Shown piece after piece: positions 42,348-50,884 of a stretch of DNA of 64,000 bases; within the stretch, counting starts at the first letter, position 1; each line of letters opens with the position of its first letter. The position numbers were made by a program, and so were the translations under genes. The notes beneath the pieces were generated by a model. The model saw nothing but the letters and a program-made list of their open reading frames with translations. It had not been told where the DNA came from and did no database searches. The stretch comes from Variovorax paradoxus (GTDB lineage: Bacteria > Pseudomonadota > Gammaproteobacteria > Burkholderiales > Burkholderiaceae_C): NCBI RefSeq assembly GCF_018614915.1, contig NZ_JAGGNU010000005.1, positions 120,514 to 184,513 on the forward strand, written 5' to 3'.

Positions 42348-43948
42348 AGCAGGCTCTCCGGCGCCAGCGGCGCCAGCAGTTCCAGCATCAGGTGGTCCCA
42401 GAAGCCGGCATCGGGTTCGCTGGTGAGCACCTGCTCGACGCCGGCCTCATCGCTCACCCATTCGACTCTTTCGGTGCCGGGCGCGAAGCGCACCTTGTAG
42501 GCGCCTTGCTGCTTGAGCACCTCGATCAGCTTCAGCACCTGCTGCGCCATCTCGCGGCTGAAGATGAAGAGGCCGATCTCGGTGTTGTGCACGTCCGAGC
42601 GCGGGTCGAAGTTCATCGAGCCGACGAAGAGCGTGCGCCCGTCGATCACCGCCGACTTGGCATGCAGGCGCCCGATCTGCGTGCCGAACAGCCCGAGGCG
42701 CACGCTGCGCCGCGTGCGCGCCGAGCTGAGCTCGTGGATCTCGGCGCCGAGCCGCAGCATGTCGGCCCGGTAGCGGCGGTAGCCGGTGTGGACCACCGGC
42801 TCGTCGGTGGCGGCCAGCGAGTTGGTGACGACGCTGATCTTCATGCCGCGCCCACGGATCTCGCGCATCACTTCCAGCCCCGCCTTGCCGGGGATCAGGT
42901 ACGGCGACACCAGCGTCACGTCGGAACGCCCACGCCGCATCTGCTCGACCACGTTGTAGCGCACGCTGTCGACGTCGAGCAGCGGCACGCCGCCGTAGCT
43001 CGCCTGCTTGCCGATCACGCGGTCGGGCGAATCGGCGTAGGCCTCGGCGGTGGTCCAGATGAGGTCGAGCTTGCCGGCGTCGATGTCTTCGACGATCGGG
43101 CTGTAGCCCAGCAGGTCGTTGGGTGCCGGCGGGCGCGGCGGCGGCGTGGTGGCGGGGCCGGTCAGTTCCTCGAAGCGGCGCTGCCGCTCGTCGCGCGCGC
43201 GAGTCGGCGCGACCACGGTCTCGATCGGCCGCACGTGCTCGCTGTTCCAGTACTGGTCGAACAGGCTGGAAAGGCGCGGAATCAGCGCACCGGCAACGAA
43301 GGTGTCGAGGTCGATGAAGTTGGCACCGGCCGTCTGCGTGAAGTAGGGGTTGCCGATGTTGCGCCCGCCGGCCACTGCCATCGCGCCGTCGGCGATAAAG
43401 AGCTTGTTGTGCATGCGCCGGTTGACGCGGCCGAAGTCGAAGAGCGAGGCCGAGAAGCGCCGGAGCATGCTGCCGCGCCCGGCCGGGAAGGGGTTGAAGA
43501 GGCGCAGCTCGAGGTTGGGCGTCGCGGCCAGCGCGAGCAGCAGCTCGTCTTCGCCGGCGGTGTAGAGATCGTCCATCAAGAGCCGCACGCGCACCCCGCG
43601 CTGGGCTGCGTCGCGCAAGGTGCGCAGCAGGAAGCGGCCGGTCTCGTCGTTGTCGATCTGGTAGTACTGCACGTCGAGCGTGCGCTCGGCGCGGCGCGCA
43701 AGCTCGAGCCGCGTGTTGAGCGCGAAATCGCCGCTGGGCATGAGCCGGAAACCGCTGAGGTCGGGGTCGGGCTGCGAGGCGCGGGCGACGCGGCCGAGCG
43801 CGGTGTCGGTGGACAGGGGCAGCGCCCTGGACGGCGCGCGTTCGAATTCGGCCGGCAGCATGGCGCAGCCGCTGGCGAGCAAGAGCACGGCCATCAAAGC
43901 CAGGCCGAGGCGCATCCACTTCGGTCGCGGACCCGGCCGGGGGGTCAT
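42344..43948 (-). CDS. Phospholipase D family lipoprotein (ClsC/YmdC-like cardiolipin synthase)
   Basis: A 534-residue protein with a lipobox (MAVLLLASGCAML, lipidated Cys near 28) and two HKD active-site motifs, MHNKLFIADG and RLHAKSAVIDGRTLFVGSMNFD. The two-motif layout with a linker of about 200 residues matches phospholipase D enzymes, and the architecture resembles ClsC/YmdC-type cardiolipin synthases. It should transfer phosphatidyl groups at the membrane. It begins four bases after the rpoN stop, so it is probably the last gene of the lptA-lptB-rpoN operon. Note that ClsC enzymes of E. coli act with the partner YmdB, for which no gene is seen here. Confidence 0.88.
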   Translation of the reverse strand: MTPRPGPRPKWMRLGLALMAVLLLASGCAMLPAEFERAPSRALPLSTDTALGRVARASQPDPDLSGFRLMPSGDFALNTRLELARRAERTLDVQYYQIDNDETGRFLLRTLRDAAQRGVRVRLLMDDLYTAGEDELLLALAATPNLELRLFNPFPAGRGSMLRRFSASLFDFGRVNRRMHNKLFIADGAMAVAGGRNIGNPYFTQTAGANFIDLDTFVAGALIPRLSSLFDQYWNSEHVRPIETVVAPTRARDERQRRFEELTGPATTPPPRPPAPNDLLGYSPIVEDIDAGKLDLIWTTAEAYADSPDRVIGKQASYGGVPLLDVDSVRYNVVEQMRRGRSDVTLVSPYLIPGKAGLEVMREIRGRGMKISVVTNSLAATDEPVVHTGYRRYRADMLRLGAEIHELSSARTRRSVRLGLFGTQIGRLHAKSAVIDGRTLFVGSMNFDPRSDVHNTEIGLFIFSREMAQQVLKLIEVLKQQGAYKVRFAPGTERVEWVSDEAGVEQVLTSEPDAGFWDHLMLELLAPLAPESLL

Positions 43949-43952
43949 CTCG

Positions 43953-45530
43953 CTAGAGGGCCTTGCGCAGGTTGGCGGGCGCGATGCGCAGCGCCTCGCG
44001 GTACTTGGCCACCGTGCGGCGCGCGCATTCGATGCCCTGCTCCTTGAGCATCTCCGACACCTGGCTGTCGGACAGCGGCTTCTTCACGTCCTCGGCGCTC
44101 ACGAACTGCTTGATCAGCGCGCGCACCGCGGTGCTGGAGGCGTTGCCGCCGGTCTCGGTGCCGAGCGCCGAGCCGAAGAAGTACTTGAGCTCGACGGTGC
44201 CGTAGGGTGTGGCCATGTACTTGGCGGTGGTCACGCGGCTGATGGTCGACTCGTGCAGGCCGAGCTCGTCGGCGATCTCGCGCAGCACCAGCGGGCGCAT
44301 TGCGAGCTCGCCGTGCACGAAGTAGCTCTTCTGCCGCTCGACGATGGCGTTGGAGACCCGAAGGATGGTGTCGAAGCGCTGCTGGATGTTCTTGATGAAC
44401 CAGCGCGCTTCCTGCAGGCGCTGCGACAGCGCCTGGCTGCCCTCGCCCTTGTGCTGCTTGAGCGCGCCGGCATAGATGTCGTGCACGCGCAGCCGCGGCA
44501 TGACCTCGGGATTGAGCATGACGCGGAACCTCGCGTGGGTGCCGTGCCCGATGCGCGTGACGATCACGTCGGGCACGACGATGTTGCGCTCGACGTCGAC
44601 GAAGCGCCGCCCCGGCTTGGGTTCGAGCTTGGCAATGAGTTGCAGCGCCGTGCGCACCTCGTCCTCGTTGCTGCGCGCGAGCGTGGCCAGGCGCTTGAAG
44701 TCGCGCCGCGCGAGCAGCTCCATCGGCTGCTTGCAGATTGCGATGGCGGTCTTGCGCACCTGGGCCTCTTCCTCGCTCTCCTTGGCGCTCGCCAGCGCGC
44801 GCAGCTGGATGGTCAGGCATTCGCCGAGGCTGCGGGCGCCGACGCCGGCCGGCTCCAGGCTCTGCAGCAGGCCCAGCGCGACCTGGAAGTGGTGCACCAG
44901 CTCGTCGAACTGGTCGTTGTCGTCGCCCGCGAGGCCCGAGGCCAGCGCCGGCAGCGAGTCTTCGAGGTAGCCGTCGTCGTTGAGCGACTCGATCAGGAAG
45001 CGCAGCGCGGCGCAGTCGTTCTCGTCCAGCCGCAACGACAGCGCCTGCCGGTGCAGGAAGGACTGCAGCGATTCCTGGCTGCGCGCGAGCTCGGTCGCAT
45101 CGGTGCGCTCGTCGTCGCCGAGGTTGTTGGCGCGCGCGGGCGCATCGCCGCCCCATTCGCTGTCGTCGGGTGCGAGGTCGACCGTGCCGTCGCCCTCCCA
45201 GTCGGGCTCGCCGTCGGCGGGCGCGGTGGCTTCGACATCGGAGGTGGCGGCCACCGCCACCTCGGCAGGCGCTGCCGAACCGGGCACGAAGTCCGCCTCG
45301 CCCTCGGCCTGGCGATCCTCGTCGCGCACCGGTGCATCGGCCGCCTCGAGGCCGAACTCCTCGCGCGGCGCCTCTTCGGCCGTGCGTTCGAGGAACGGGT
45401 TCTCGTCCAGCATCTGCTCGACCTCCTGGCTCAGCTCGAGCGTGGAGAGCTGCAGCAGCCGGATCGACTGCTGCAGCTGCGGCGTGAGCGCCAGGTGCTG
45501 CGAGACCCGAAGCGAGAGCCCTTGCTTCAT
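43953..45530 (-). CDS. rpoN: RNA polymerase sigma-54 factor
   Basis: A 525-residue sigma-54. The glutamine/leucine-rich region I is MKQGLSLRVSQHLALTPQLQQSIRLLQLSTLEL. An acidic region II follows (about residues 65-160). Then come the core-binding domain, the helix-turn-helix (ADELGLHESTISRVTTAKYM) and the RpoN box ARRTVAKYRE near the end. It directs transcription from -24/-12 promoters with enhancer-binding ATPases. It lies 12 bases after lptB, the usual position in betaproteobacteria. No raiA/hpf or ptsN genes follow it here; a phospholipase D gene does. Confidence 0.98.
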   Translation of the reverse strand: MKQGLSLRVSQHLALTPQLQQSIRLLQLSTLELSQEVEQMLDENPFLERTAEEAPREEFGLEAADAPVRDEDRQAEGEADFVPGSAAPAEVAVAATSDVEATAPADGEPDWEGDGTVDLAPDDSEWGGDAPARANNLGDDERTDATELARSQESLQSFLHRQALSLRLDENDCAALRFLIESLNDDGYLEDSLPALASGLAGDDNDQFDELVHHFQVALGLLQSLEPAGVGARSLGECLTIQLRALASAKESEEEAQVRKTAIAICKQPMELLARRDFKRLATLARSNEDEVRTALQLIAKLEPKPGRRFVDVERNIVVPDVIVTRIGHGTHARFRVMLNPEVMPRLRVHDIYAGALKQHKGEGSQALSQRLQEARWFIKNIQQRFDTILRVSNAIVERQKSYFVHGELAMRPLVLREIADELGLHESTISRVTTAKYMATPYGTVELKYFFGSALGTETGGNASSTAVRALIKQFVSAEDVKKPLSDSQVSEMLKEQGIECARRTVAKYREALRIAPANLRKAL

Positions 45531-45542
45531 CGGTGGTCGGTC

Positions 45543-46319
45543 CTACATCCGGAAATGCTCGCCCAGGTACACGCGTCGTACCTCGGCGTTGTCGACGATC
45601 TCCGAAGGCGTGCCTTGTGCCAGCACATGCCCGTCGCTGATGATGAAAGCGTGATCGCAGATGCCCAGCGTTTCGCGCACGTTGTGGTCGGTGATGAGCA
45701 CGCCGATGCCACGCTCCTTCAGGAAATTGATGATCCGCTGGATCTCGATCACCGCGATCGGGTCGATGCCCGCGAAGGGCTCGTCCAGCAGGATGAAGCG
45801 CGGCTGCGTGGCCAGCGCGCGGGCGATCTCGACACGGCGGCGCTCGCCGCCCGACAGCGCCAGCGCGGGCGAATCGCGCAGGTGGTCGACGCGCAGGTCG
45901 TGCAGCAGCTCGCCCAGGCGCTCCTCGATGCGCTGCTTCGACAGCGGCACCGGCCGGCTGGCGCCATCGGGTTCGCGCTGCAGCTCGAGCACGGCGCGCA
46001 CGTTTTCCTCGACCGTGAGCTTGCGGAAGATCGAAGCTTCCTGCGGCAGGTAGCTCAGGCCCATGCGCGCGCGGCGGTGGATCGGCATGTGCGCGATCGG
46101 CTCGCCGTCGATGCTGATCTCGCCGGCGTCGGCCCGCACCAGCCCGACGATCATGTAGAAGGAAGTGGTCTTGCCGGCGCCGTTGGGGCCCAGCAGGCCG
46201 ACCACCTCGCCCTTGTCCACGCCGAGCGAGACGTCCTTCACCACCTTGCGGCTGCCGTAGCTCTTCTGCAGGCCGCGCGCCTCGAGGCGGCTGCCCAGGA
46301 TTTCGGTGCCGTCCCTCAC
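45543..46319 (-). CDS. lptB: LPS export ABC transporter ATP-binding protein
   Basis: A 258-residue ATPase that powers lipopolysaccharide extraction from the inner membrane with LptFG. Walker A is [17 protein letters not shown], the signature [17 protein letters not shown], Walker [17 protein letters not shown] and the switch histidine ITDHNVRE. Start is GTG 46319, which overlaps the TGA of lptA; the translation [22 protein letters not shown] is the normal LptB N-terminus with a short extension. It is between lptA and rpoN as expected. Extra residues ([12 protein letters not shown]) occur before the signature. Confidence 0.97.
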   Translation of the reverse strand: MRDGTEILGSRLEARGLQKSYGSRKVVKDVSLGVDKGEVVGLLGPNGAGKTTSFYMIVGLVRADAGEISIDGEPIAHMPIHRRARMGLSYLPQEASIFRKLTVEENVRAVLELQREPDGASRPVPLSKQRIEERLGELLHDLRVDHLRDSPALALSGGERRRVEIARALATQPRFILLDEPFAGIDPIAVIEIQRIINFLKERGIGVLITDHNVRETLGICDHAFIISDGHVLAQGTPSEIVDNAEVRRVYLGEHFRM

Positions 46320-47005
46320 TTGCGCTGCTCTCCGCCGAGCGTGGTGGTCGAGCGCAGGCCCGTTCCGGGCGCCGGCGTGGCAGCTGGCGCTGCCGGCCTG
46401 GCCGAGCCGGCAGCGGGCGCCGAGGCGGCCGCCTTGGGCGTGAGGATGGCCTTGACGCGGCCGCCGGCCTGGGTCGCGACGCCCGCATTGGGCGGCAGCG
46501 GCGAGCCGTTGACGGTGAAGGTGTCGTTGCTCTGGTCGTAGACGATCAAGGGGCCGCTGCTCTCGTCGTTGGGCGTCGCGCCGACCAGGCGGCGCATCAC
46601 CGCGCGGCGGATGAACTTCACGTTGTCGGCGCGGCTGTCGTACTCGATGACTTCCGACTCGCCCTCGATCCACTCGTCGGGGCCGGCGTCGCGCTTCTGC
46701 TTGAAATAGGCCAGCTTGCCCGGTGCGGCCGTGACCACGCCGTACTGGTAGCCCTCGGGGTCCTGCCGCACGTCGATGCGCGTGCCGCGGATGATGATGG
46801 TGCCCTTGGTCATCACCACGTTGCCGGTGAAGACGCTGGTCTGCTTGAGGTCGTCGTAGCGCATGGCGTCGGCTTCGATGTTCATCGGCTTGGTGCGGTC
46901 CGCCTTCTCGGCCAGTGCCGCGGACGCCAATCCGGCGAGCGCCGCAGCGAATACGAAAGCACGACAAAGGCGGCGAAGTACGAGGGAGGAAGGTGGCGAT
47001 GTCAT
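46316..47005 (-). CDS. lptA: LPS transport periplasmic protein LptA
   Basis: A 229-residue LptA, the periplasmic beta-jellyroll bridge of the Lpt machine. Signal peptide [32 protein letters not shown]. Then [42 protein letters not shown], the OstA_N pattern. The C-terminal 40 residues are a Pro/Ala/Thr-rich tail ([18 protein letters not shown]). The gene overlaps lptB. Unusually for the classical kdsC-lptC-lptA-lptB-rpoN order, the next gene upstream is dsbA behind a terminator, so lptC and kdsC are elsewhere. Confidence 0.95.
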   Translation of the reverse strand: MTSPPSSLVLRRLCRAFVFAAALAGLASAALAEKADRTKPMNIEADAMRYDDLKQTSVFTGNVVMTKGTIIIRGTRIDVRQDPEGYQYGVVTAAPGKLAYFKQKRDAGPDEWIEGESEVIEYDSRADNVKFIRRAVMRRLVGATPNDESSGPLIVYDQSNDTFTVNGSPLPPNAGVATQAGGRVKAILTPKAAASAPAAGSARPAAPAATPAPGTGLRSTTTLGGEQRK

Positions 47006-47067
47006 AAAGGCACGAAACTTGCTGGGCGATTGTATGCGGCCTCATGGGTCCGCCTTTCTCCGGCGGA

Positions 47068-47092
47068 TGAAAAAGCCCGCCGAAGCGGGCTT
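47068..47092 (-). terminator. Rho-independent terminator of dsbA
   Basis: On the minus strand an eight-base-pair stem AAGCCCGC/GCGGGCTT closed by a TTCG tetraloop is followed by a short T run. It lies about 40 bases past the dsbA stop at 47130 and before lptA, so it separates the two units. Confidence 0.85.
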
Positions 47093-47129
47093 GCTGCCGG
47101 GTGCCGCGAGCGGCGAGGAGGCGCTTTTT

Positions 47130-47774
47130 TCAGGCGCTCTTGCGCGCTTCGCCGATCAGGAAATCGGTGACCTGCAGCGCGCGATCCATGCTGCGCGCGA
47201 GCTCGCCGTCCGTATACCACCTGCCCGCGATGCCGATCGAGGGCACGCCGGACACCTGGTAAGCATCCTGCAGCTGCTTGGCGCGCTGGATCTTGCTGGC
47301 CACGCTGAAGGACTTGAACTGCTCGGTGAACTTGGCCTTGTCGAGGCCGTTGGCCGCGACCCAGTCGATGATCTGCTGGTCGCCCGCAAGGTTCTGGCGC
47401 TGCTGGTGGATCGCGGCGAACACCTTGCGCTGGTATTCGTCCACCTTGCCCATCGCCTCGAGCGCGTAGTAAAGCCGCTGCTGCGGCTGGAAACTGGGCT
47501 GGAACGCGACCGGCACGCGCCTGAAGGCCACGTGCGCGGGCAGCTTGCGGATCCAGCCTTCGAGCTGCGGCTCGAAGGCATTGCAGTGCGGGCAGCTGTA
47601 CCAGAAGAACTCGATCACCTCGACCTTGCCGGCCGGTGCGTCGACCGGCACGCGCTTGTCCAGCACGGCGTAGTCGGTGCCGGCCTTGGGCGCCAGCGTC
47701 TGGGCCTGCGAGGGCGAAGCGAGAGGAAGAAGCCCCAGCGAAGTGGCGGCCAGCGAAAAGTCACGACGATTCAT
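47130..47774 (-). CDS. dsbA: Thiol:disulfide interchange protein DsbA
   Basis: A 214-residue periplasmic oxidoreductase. It starts at ATG 47774 (MNRRDFSLAATSLGLLPLASPSQA, a twin-arginine-like but more probably Sec signal, with NRRDFS near the start). Active site CPHC at 61-64 in IEFFWYSCPHCNAFEPQ, cis-proline loop in VSGVPSIGIAG. It introduces disulfide bonds into exported proteins with DsbB. Downstream of the SPOR protein and argS, as in other Burkholderiales, and ended by a hairpin terminator. Confidence 0.96.
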   Translation of the reverse strand: MNRRDFSLAATSLGLLPLASPSQAQTLAPKAGTDYAVLDKRVPVDAPAGKVEVIEFFWYSCPHCNAFEPQLEGWIRKLPAHVAFRRVPVAFQPSFQPQQRLYYALEAMGKVDEYQRKVFAAIHQQRQNLAGDQQIIDWVAANGLDKAKFTEQFKSFSVASKIQRAKQLQDAYQVSGVPSIGIAGRWYTDGELARSMDRALQVTDFLIGEARKSA

Positions 47775-47859
47775 GTTCAAAGAAGTTCTCCTGTGCGGCT
47801 GACAGAGCCCGCGGCTGGCCCGGAGTTCCCGGACCGGCAGGCTTGGGATGGACGAAGAC

Positions 47860-48594
47860 TCAACGCTGGACGCGCACCAGGGCCGATTCGAGGCCACCGC
47901 CGTCGAGCCGCTCCTTGAGCCGGTCCGCATCTTCCTTCTTGTTGAAAGGCCCCGCGCGCACGCGGTAGACCGTGCGGCCGGCCTGCTCACGTTCGGTGAT
48001 GCGCGCTTCCACGCCCATCAGCGAGAGCTTGGCGCGCTGCGCCTCCGCATCTTCGGTGGTGCGGAAGGCACCGGCCTGCACGAAGTACATGAAGGGATCG
48101 GTGCTGCTGCCCGGCGCCGCGGCGACATTGGGATTGGCATTGGCGCCCGACCGCGCGCGCGCGAGATCGCCGATCGGGTCGTTCGACGGCGGCACCGCGT
48201 TGGCTTCGGCCGGAAGCGGCGGCGTGCGCCCGGCGCGCTGCTGTTGCTGCTGTTGCTGCTGTTGCTGCTGTGCACCGGGCGCGACTACCACGGGTGCCGG
48301 CGCGGTCGGCGGCGCAGTGGGCGATGCGGCCGTGGCGGGTGGCGCCGGCGCGGGCGCCGGAGCCACTGGCGGGCGGGCGGCGCCGGCCTTGCCGGCGAGC
48401 GGACCGTTCGGGTCCCAGTCGCGGTTCTTGCGGGCTTCGGCTTCGTCCTGCTCGGGGCCGCCGCGCTGGGTCTTGGTCATGAAGGGAATCGGCACCTTGG
48501 TCACGTAGACCGCGATGCCCAGCGCCACGCCCAGCCCCAGCACCAGGCCGACGATCAGGCCGATGACGATGTTGCCGCTTTGTCTTTTAGTCAT
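47860..48594 (-). CDS. SPOR domain membrane protein (FtsN-like) with poly-Gln tract
   Basis: A 244-residue bitopic membrane protein. After MTKRQSGNIV comes one helix (IGLIVGLVLGLGVALGIAVYV), then a long Pro/Ala-rich periplasmic linker interrupted by 11 consecutive glutamines, and a C-terminal SPOR domain (MYFVQAGAFRTTEDAEAQRAKLSLMG, YRVRAGPFNKKEDADRLKERL) that binds denuded peptidoglycan at septa. ATG 48594 is preferred over an upstream ATG at 48609. The order argS-SPOR-dsbA is conserved in Burkholderiales. The FtsN-like layout suggests a cell-division role. Confidence 0.92.
   Translation of the reverse strand: MTKRQSGNIVIGLIVGLVLGLGVALGIAVYVTKVPIPFMTKTQRGGPEQDEAEARKNRDWDPNGPLAGKAGAARPPVAPAPAPAPPATAASPTAPPTAPAPVVVAPGAQQQQQQQQQQQRAGRTPPLPAEANAVPPSNDPIGDLARARSGANANPNVAAAPGSSTDPFMYFVQAGAFRTTEDAEAQRAKLSLMGVEARITEREQAGRTVYRVRAGPFNKKEDADRLKERLDGGGLESALVRVQR
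48238..48270 (-). repeat. In-frame CAG/CAA repeat encoding poly-Gln
   Basis: The plus strand reads three full copies of the nine-base unit CTGCTGTTG plus CTGCTG, giving 11 glutamine codons on the coding strand with a regular CAG-CAG-CAA order. It sits in the linker of the SPOR protein. Slippage would change linker length without breaking the frame. Confidence 0.8.
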
Positions 48595-48609
48595 GGTGAG
48601 GGTAAACAA

Positions 48610-50283
48610 TCACATCTTGCTCGGCGCGCTCACGCCGAGAATCGCGAGGCCATTGTGCAGCACCTGCGCGGTGGCCGCGACCAGCGCCAGGCGGGCCCGC
48701 TTGACCGGCTCCTCGTCGACCAGGATGCGCTCGGCGTCGTAGTAGCTGTGGTAGGAGGCGGCCAGTTCGCGCAGGTAGAAGGTGACGTCGTGCGGCGCGA
48801 AATCCTTGGCCGCGGCCGTCAGCATGTCGGGGTACCTGGCCAGGAGCAGCAGCAGGGCCTGCGCGGCCGGGCTCTGCAGCGGCGCGAGGTCCACGTCCGC
48901 CAGCGTCGCCGCATCGCCGCCCCATGCAGCCAGCACCGAGCAGATGCGCGCATGCGCGTACTGCACGTAGTAGACCGGGTTGTCGTTGTTCTGCGCCAGC
49001 GCGAGGTCGATGTCGAAGGTGTATTCGGTGTCGGGCTTGCGGCTCAAGAGGAAGAAGCGCACCGCGTCGGTGCTGGTCCATTCGATCAGGTCGCGCAAGG
49101 TCACGTAGCTGCCGGCGCGCTTGCTGATCTTGACCTCCTCGCCGCCGCGCATCACGCGCACCATGGTGTGCAGCACGTATTCCGGGTAGCCGGCCGGGAT
49201 GCCGACGTTCGCGGCCTGCAGGCCGGCGCGCACGCGCGCGATCGTGCCGTGGTGGTCGGTGCCCTGGATGTTGACCACCTCGCCGAAGCCGCGCTCCCAC
49301 TTGGCGATGTGGTAGGCCACGTCGGGCACGAAGTAGGTGTAGCTGCCGTCGCTCTTGCGCATCACGCGGTCCTTGTCGTCGCCGTACTCGGTCGACTTCA
49401 GCCACAGGGCGCCGTCCTGCTCGTAGGTCTTGCCGGCTTCGACCAGCCGCTGCACCGTCGCCTCGACCCGGCCGCTGGTGTAGAGGCTGGACTCGAGGTA
49501 GTAGTTGTCGAAGCGGATCTGGAAGGCCTTGAGGTCCAGGTCCTGCTCGTGGCGCAGGTAGGCCACGGCGAACTGGCGGATCGAGTCGATGTCGTCGACG
49601 TCGCCGCTCGCGGTGTATTCGCGGTCGTCCGAGCGCACGGTCTTCTTCGCCTTGAAGTCTTCGGCGATGTCGGCGATGTATTCGCCGTTGTAGGCCTGCT
49701 CGGGCCATTCGGCATCACCCGGCTTGAAGCCCTTGGCGCGCAGCTGGGTACTGGTGGCGAGGGTCTGGATCTGCACTCCCGCATCGTTGTAGTAGAACTC
49801 GCGCCACACCTGCGCGCCCTGCGAGGCGAGCAGGCTGCAGATCGCGTCGCCGAGCGCCGCCTGGCGGCCGTGGCCCACGTGCAGCGGGCCGGTCGGGTTG
49901 GCGGAGACGAACTCGACCAGCACGCGATCGGCGCGCGCCGGCTGGCGGCCGAAGGCCTCGCCTGCGGCCAGCACCTCTCGCACCACCTGCTGCTTGGCAG
50001 CGGTCTTGAGGCGGATGTTGAGGAAGCCGGGGCCGGCGATTTCGGTGGCATCGACCCACTGTGCGAAGGCTGGTGTGGCGCGCAGCGCGGTGCTGATGTC
50101 CTCGGCCAGTTCGCGTGGCTTGCGCGCCAGCGGCTTGGCGAGCTGCATGGCCGCGGTGCTTGCGAAATCGCCGTGCGCCGCGACCTTGGGCGATTCGAAC
50201 GCGGCTTTGGCGCCGGCGCCGGGCGAGAAGGATTCGAGCGTGTTCGCGAGCGCCGCGAGCAGCTCCTGTTTGACCAATAGCAT
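48610..50283 (-). CDS. argS: Arginyl-tRNA synthetase
   Basis: A 557-residue class I aminoacyl-tRNA synthetase. The HIGH-type motif appears as [19 protein letters not shown] (HVGH), and the KMSKS-type motif region is [15 protein letters not shown]. The N-terminal Add-1 domain ([10 protein letters not shown]) and C-terminal anticodon-binding domain ([20 protein letters not shown]) are complete. The GTDHHGT motif is also seen. It starts at ATG 50283 and is followed 15 bases past the stop by the SPOR gene. Confidence 0.98.
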   Translation of the reverse strand: MLLVKQELLAALANTLESFSPGAGAKAAFESPKVAAHGDFASTAAMQLAKPLARKPRELAEDISTALRATPAFAQWVDATEIAGPGFLNIRLKTAAKQQVVREVLAAGEAFGRQPARADRVLVEFVSANPTGPLHVGHGRQAALGDAICSLLASQGAQVWREFYYNDAGVQIQTLATSTQLRAKGFKPGDAEWPEQAYNGEYIADIAEDFKAKKTVRSDDREYTASGDVDDIDSIRQFAVAYLRHEQDLDLKAFQIRFDNYYLESSLYTSGRVEATVQRLVEAGKTYEQDGALWLKSTEYGDDKDRVMRKSDGSYTYFVPDVAYHIAKWERGFGEVVNIQGTDHHGTIARVRAGLQAANVGIPAGYPEYVLHTMVRVMRGGEEVKISKRAGSYVTLRDLIEWTSTDAVRFFLLSRKPDTEYTFDIDLALAQNNDNPVYYVQYAHARICSVLAAWGGDAATLADVDLAPLQSPAAQALLLLLARYPDMLTAAAKDFAPHDVTFYLRELAASYHSYYDAERILVDEEPVKRARLALVAATAQVLHNGLAILGVSAPSKM

Positions 50284-50413
50284 CGCGGGATTTTACCGGG
50301 GGCAAACCCGGGCGCCCCCGGCGGCGGTCATCCGCCGCACGCCAGCAGCCGTTAGCAAGGGCGGCCCCGGCCCGGGGCCGCTGTCACAACCAACCTACGA
50401 GGACACCTACACC

Positions 50414-50818
50414 ATGAAGAAACTTCTCTCTCTGATGGCCATGGCCGCCTGTCTTTCCATCGGCGCCGCGCATGCGCAGGACAAGGCCGCTCCGGCCACT
50501 CCCGCTGCTCCGGCCACCAAGGCCGCTCCCGCGACGGCTGCCACTCCGGCCACTCCGGCTACTCCCGCCACCCCGGCCATGCCGGCCGCCAAGGCGCCAA
50601 CCGCACAGCAAAGCAAGATGGCGACCTGCAACCAGGAAGCCGCCGACAAGAAGGGCGACGAGCGCAAGGCCTTCATGAAGACCTGCCTCTCGGCCAAGCC
50701 GGTGACGCAGCAGGACAAGATGAAGAGCTGCAACGCCGACACCAAGGCCAAGACGCTCAAGGGCGACGAGCGCAAGGCCTTCATGAAGGAATGCCTCTCC
50801 GCCAAGCCGGCCGCCTGA
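50414..50818 (+). CDS. psiF: PsiF family exported protein
   Basis: A 134-residue exported protein. Signal peptide MKKLLSLMAMAACLSIGAAHA. A linker of Ala/Thr/Pro repeats (PATPATPATPAM) is encoded by a nine-base tandem repeat at 50543-50587. Then two PsiF repeats, KMATCNQEAADKKGDERKAF and KMKSCNADTKAKTLKGDERK, each ending FMKxCLSAKP. PsiF was named as a phosphate-starvation-inducible protein in E. coli; its molecular role is unknown. It is divergent from argS and is followed by a bidirectional hairpin terminator. Confidence 0.92.
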   Translation: MKKLLSLMAMAACLSIGAAHAQDKAAPATPAAPATKAAPATAATPATPATPATPAMPAAKAPTAQQSKMATCNQEAADKKGDERKAFMKTCLSAKPVTQQDKMKSCNADTKAKTLKGDERKAFMKECLSAKPAA

Positions 50819-50840
50819 GCACGAGAGCGGACTCGAAAGA

Positions 50841-50879
50841 AAAAAAGCCCCGCAGGCTTCGGCCTGGCGGGGCTTTTTT
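50841..50879. terminator. Bidirectional terminator between psiF and spermidine synthase gene
   Basis: A long stem, AAAAAAGCCCCGCAGGC on the left and GCCTGGCGGGGCTTTTTT on the right with a TTCG loop and one bulged G, flanked by A and T runs on either side. It can end transcription of psiF rightward and of the fused spermidine synthase gene leftward. Confidence 0.9.
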
Positions 50880-50884
50880 CCTCC

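Noticed and set aside
48238..48270. Possible CRISPR-like repetition in the CTG-rich stretch
   Set aside because: It is a contiguous in-frame trinucleotide-type tract with no spacers. No CRISPR array or cas gene occurs in the window.
47848..50280. An 810-codon plus-strand frame opposite argS and the SPOR gene
   Set aside because: Antisense to argS with all catalytic motifs; the frame stays open only because of GC-rich third positions.
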